A stretch of 64,000 nucleotides of DNA from JAQGMV01 sp963828715. Lineage in GTDB: Bacteria; Pseudomonadota; Gammaproteobacteria; Burkholderiales; SG8-41. The notes beneath the pieces are model-generated. The model did not search any database. It was given only the letters and a program-made list of their open reading frames with translations, and was not told the DNA's origin. Shown piece after piece: positions 63,877-64,000 of this stretch. Position 1 is the stretch's first letter. Each line of letters opens with the position of its first letter. The position numbers and the translations under genes are program-made. The stretch lies in NCBI GenBank assembly GCA_963828715.1, contig CAWHFX010000020.1:434001-498000 (forward strand), read 5' to 3'.

Positions 63877-64000
63877 ATGCGCCGCCCGCGCCGCACGGCG
63901 TTGATCTCAGCCGCGGTGATCGCCGTGCAGAGCGCCTGGCTATCAGAGTCACATTCGCAGGATGCTGACGGCGCCTCGCTCGCGAAGCAGGCCTTGAAAC
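63877..64000 (+). CDS. Secreted protein, start only (cut by window end)
   Basis: ATG 63877 with the ribosome site GAGGAG begins RRPRRTALISAAVIAVQSAW, a signal peptide with two double-arginine steps and a hydrophobic core. It continues LSESHSQDADGASLAKQAL to the window edge. Divergent orientation from the CMD gene supports a real start. The family cannot be told from 41 residues. Confidence 0.6.
   Translation, partial: MRRPRRTALISAAVIAVQSAWLSESHSQDADGASLAKQALK

Overview
The window is GC-rich, densely coded bacterial DNA. It holds about 55 recognisable protein genes and no rRNA, tRNA, CRISPR array or transposase that I can see. The content suggests a betaproteobacterium, most likely in or near Burkholderiales. 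The evidence is four periplasmic receptors of the tripartite tricarboxylate (Bug/TctC) type, a polyhydroxyalkanoate phasin-like protein, a fliK-flhB-like pair, FNR/Anr-type boxes, and interspersed palindromes of the TTCGCCCT...AGGGCGAA kind. This placement is inference from gene families; no marker gene is present.

Layout. 0-6 kb: the tail of a 3-hydroxyisobutyrate-dehydrogenase-like gene, a Crp/Fnr regulator, guaC, a TetR regulator divergent from a cupin gene with a clear operator/promoter between them, a DUF1059 protein and an amidohydrolase with an altered metal site. 6-10.6 kb: an APH-like/P-loop kinase fusion, a small ChaB-like protein, a universal stress protein, an FNR-type regulator with all four cysteine ligands, and small proteins preceded by FNR-like boxes. 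10.6-20.4 kb: an M28 peptidase-TolB pair, a bicupin, xthA with a coupled hydrolase, YceH, three stress-envelope proteins and a GST. 20.8-27 kb: a DUF5996 protein, a Bug receptor, pfkA, an enolase-superfamily dehydratase and two SMP-30 lactonase-like genes, probably for sugar-acid use. 27-32.5 kb: a ThDP enzyme divergent from an operon of a lone biotin-carboxylase-like protein and a split ADP-forming acyl-CoA synthetase. 32.5-39.2 kb: two paralogous small lipoproteins, a B3-like metallo-hydrolase and a complete liv-type ABC transporter operon. 39.4-43.6 kb: glycogen phosphorylase, a CodA-like amidohydrolase and a small acidic protein. 43.8-56.6 kb: further catabolic genes (Bug receptor, M20 amidase, DsbA-like isomerase, two CMD proteins, VOC protein, MFS transporter, phasin, Tat-exported amidohydrolase, bicupin, Bug receptor, UxuA-like isomerase). 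56.9-58.7 kb: a DUF3574 gene and fliK/flhB-like. 58.7-64 kb: racemase, Bug receptor, TcuA-like flavoprotein, HIBADH-like and CMD genes, and the start of a secreted protein.

The genes look like a versatile carboxylate/sugar-acid degrader's accessory catabolism, embedded in housekeeping genes and an oxygen-responsive stress regulon. Five FNR/Anr-like boxes lie upstream of genes here, including the FNR-type gene itself.

About sixteen single-base reading-frame breaks are visible. None lies between about 0.15 and 32 kb, and eleven fall between 56.0 and 61.5 kb. In each case the other frame continues the same protein, so sequencing or assembly indels are the likeliest cause, and those genes are annotated across the break.
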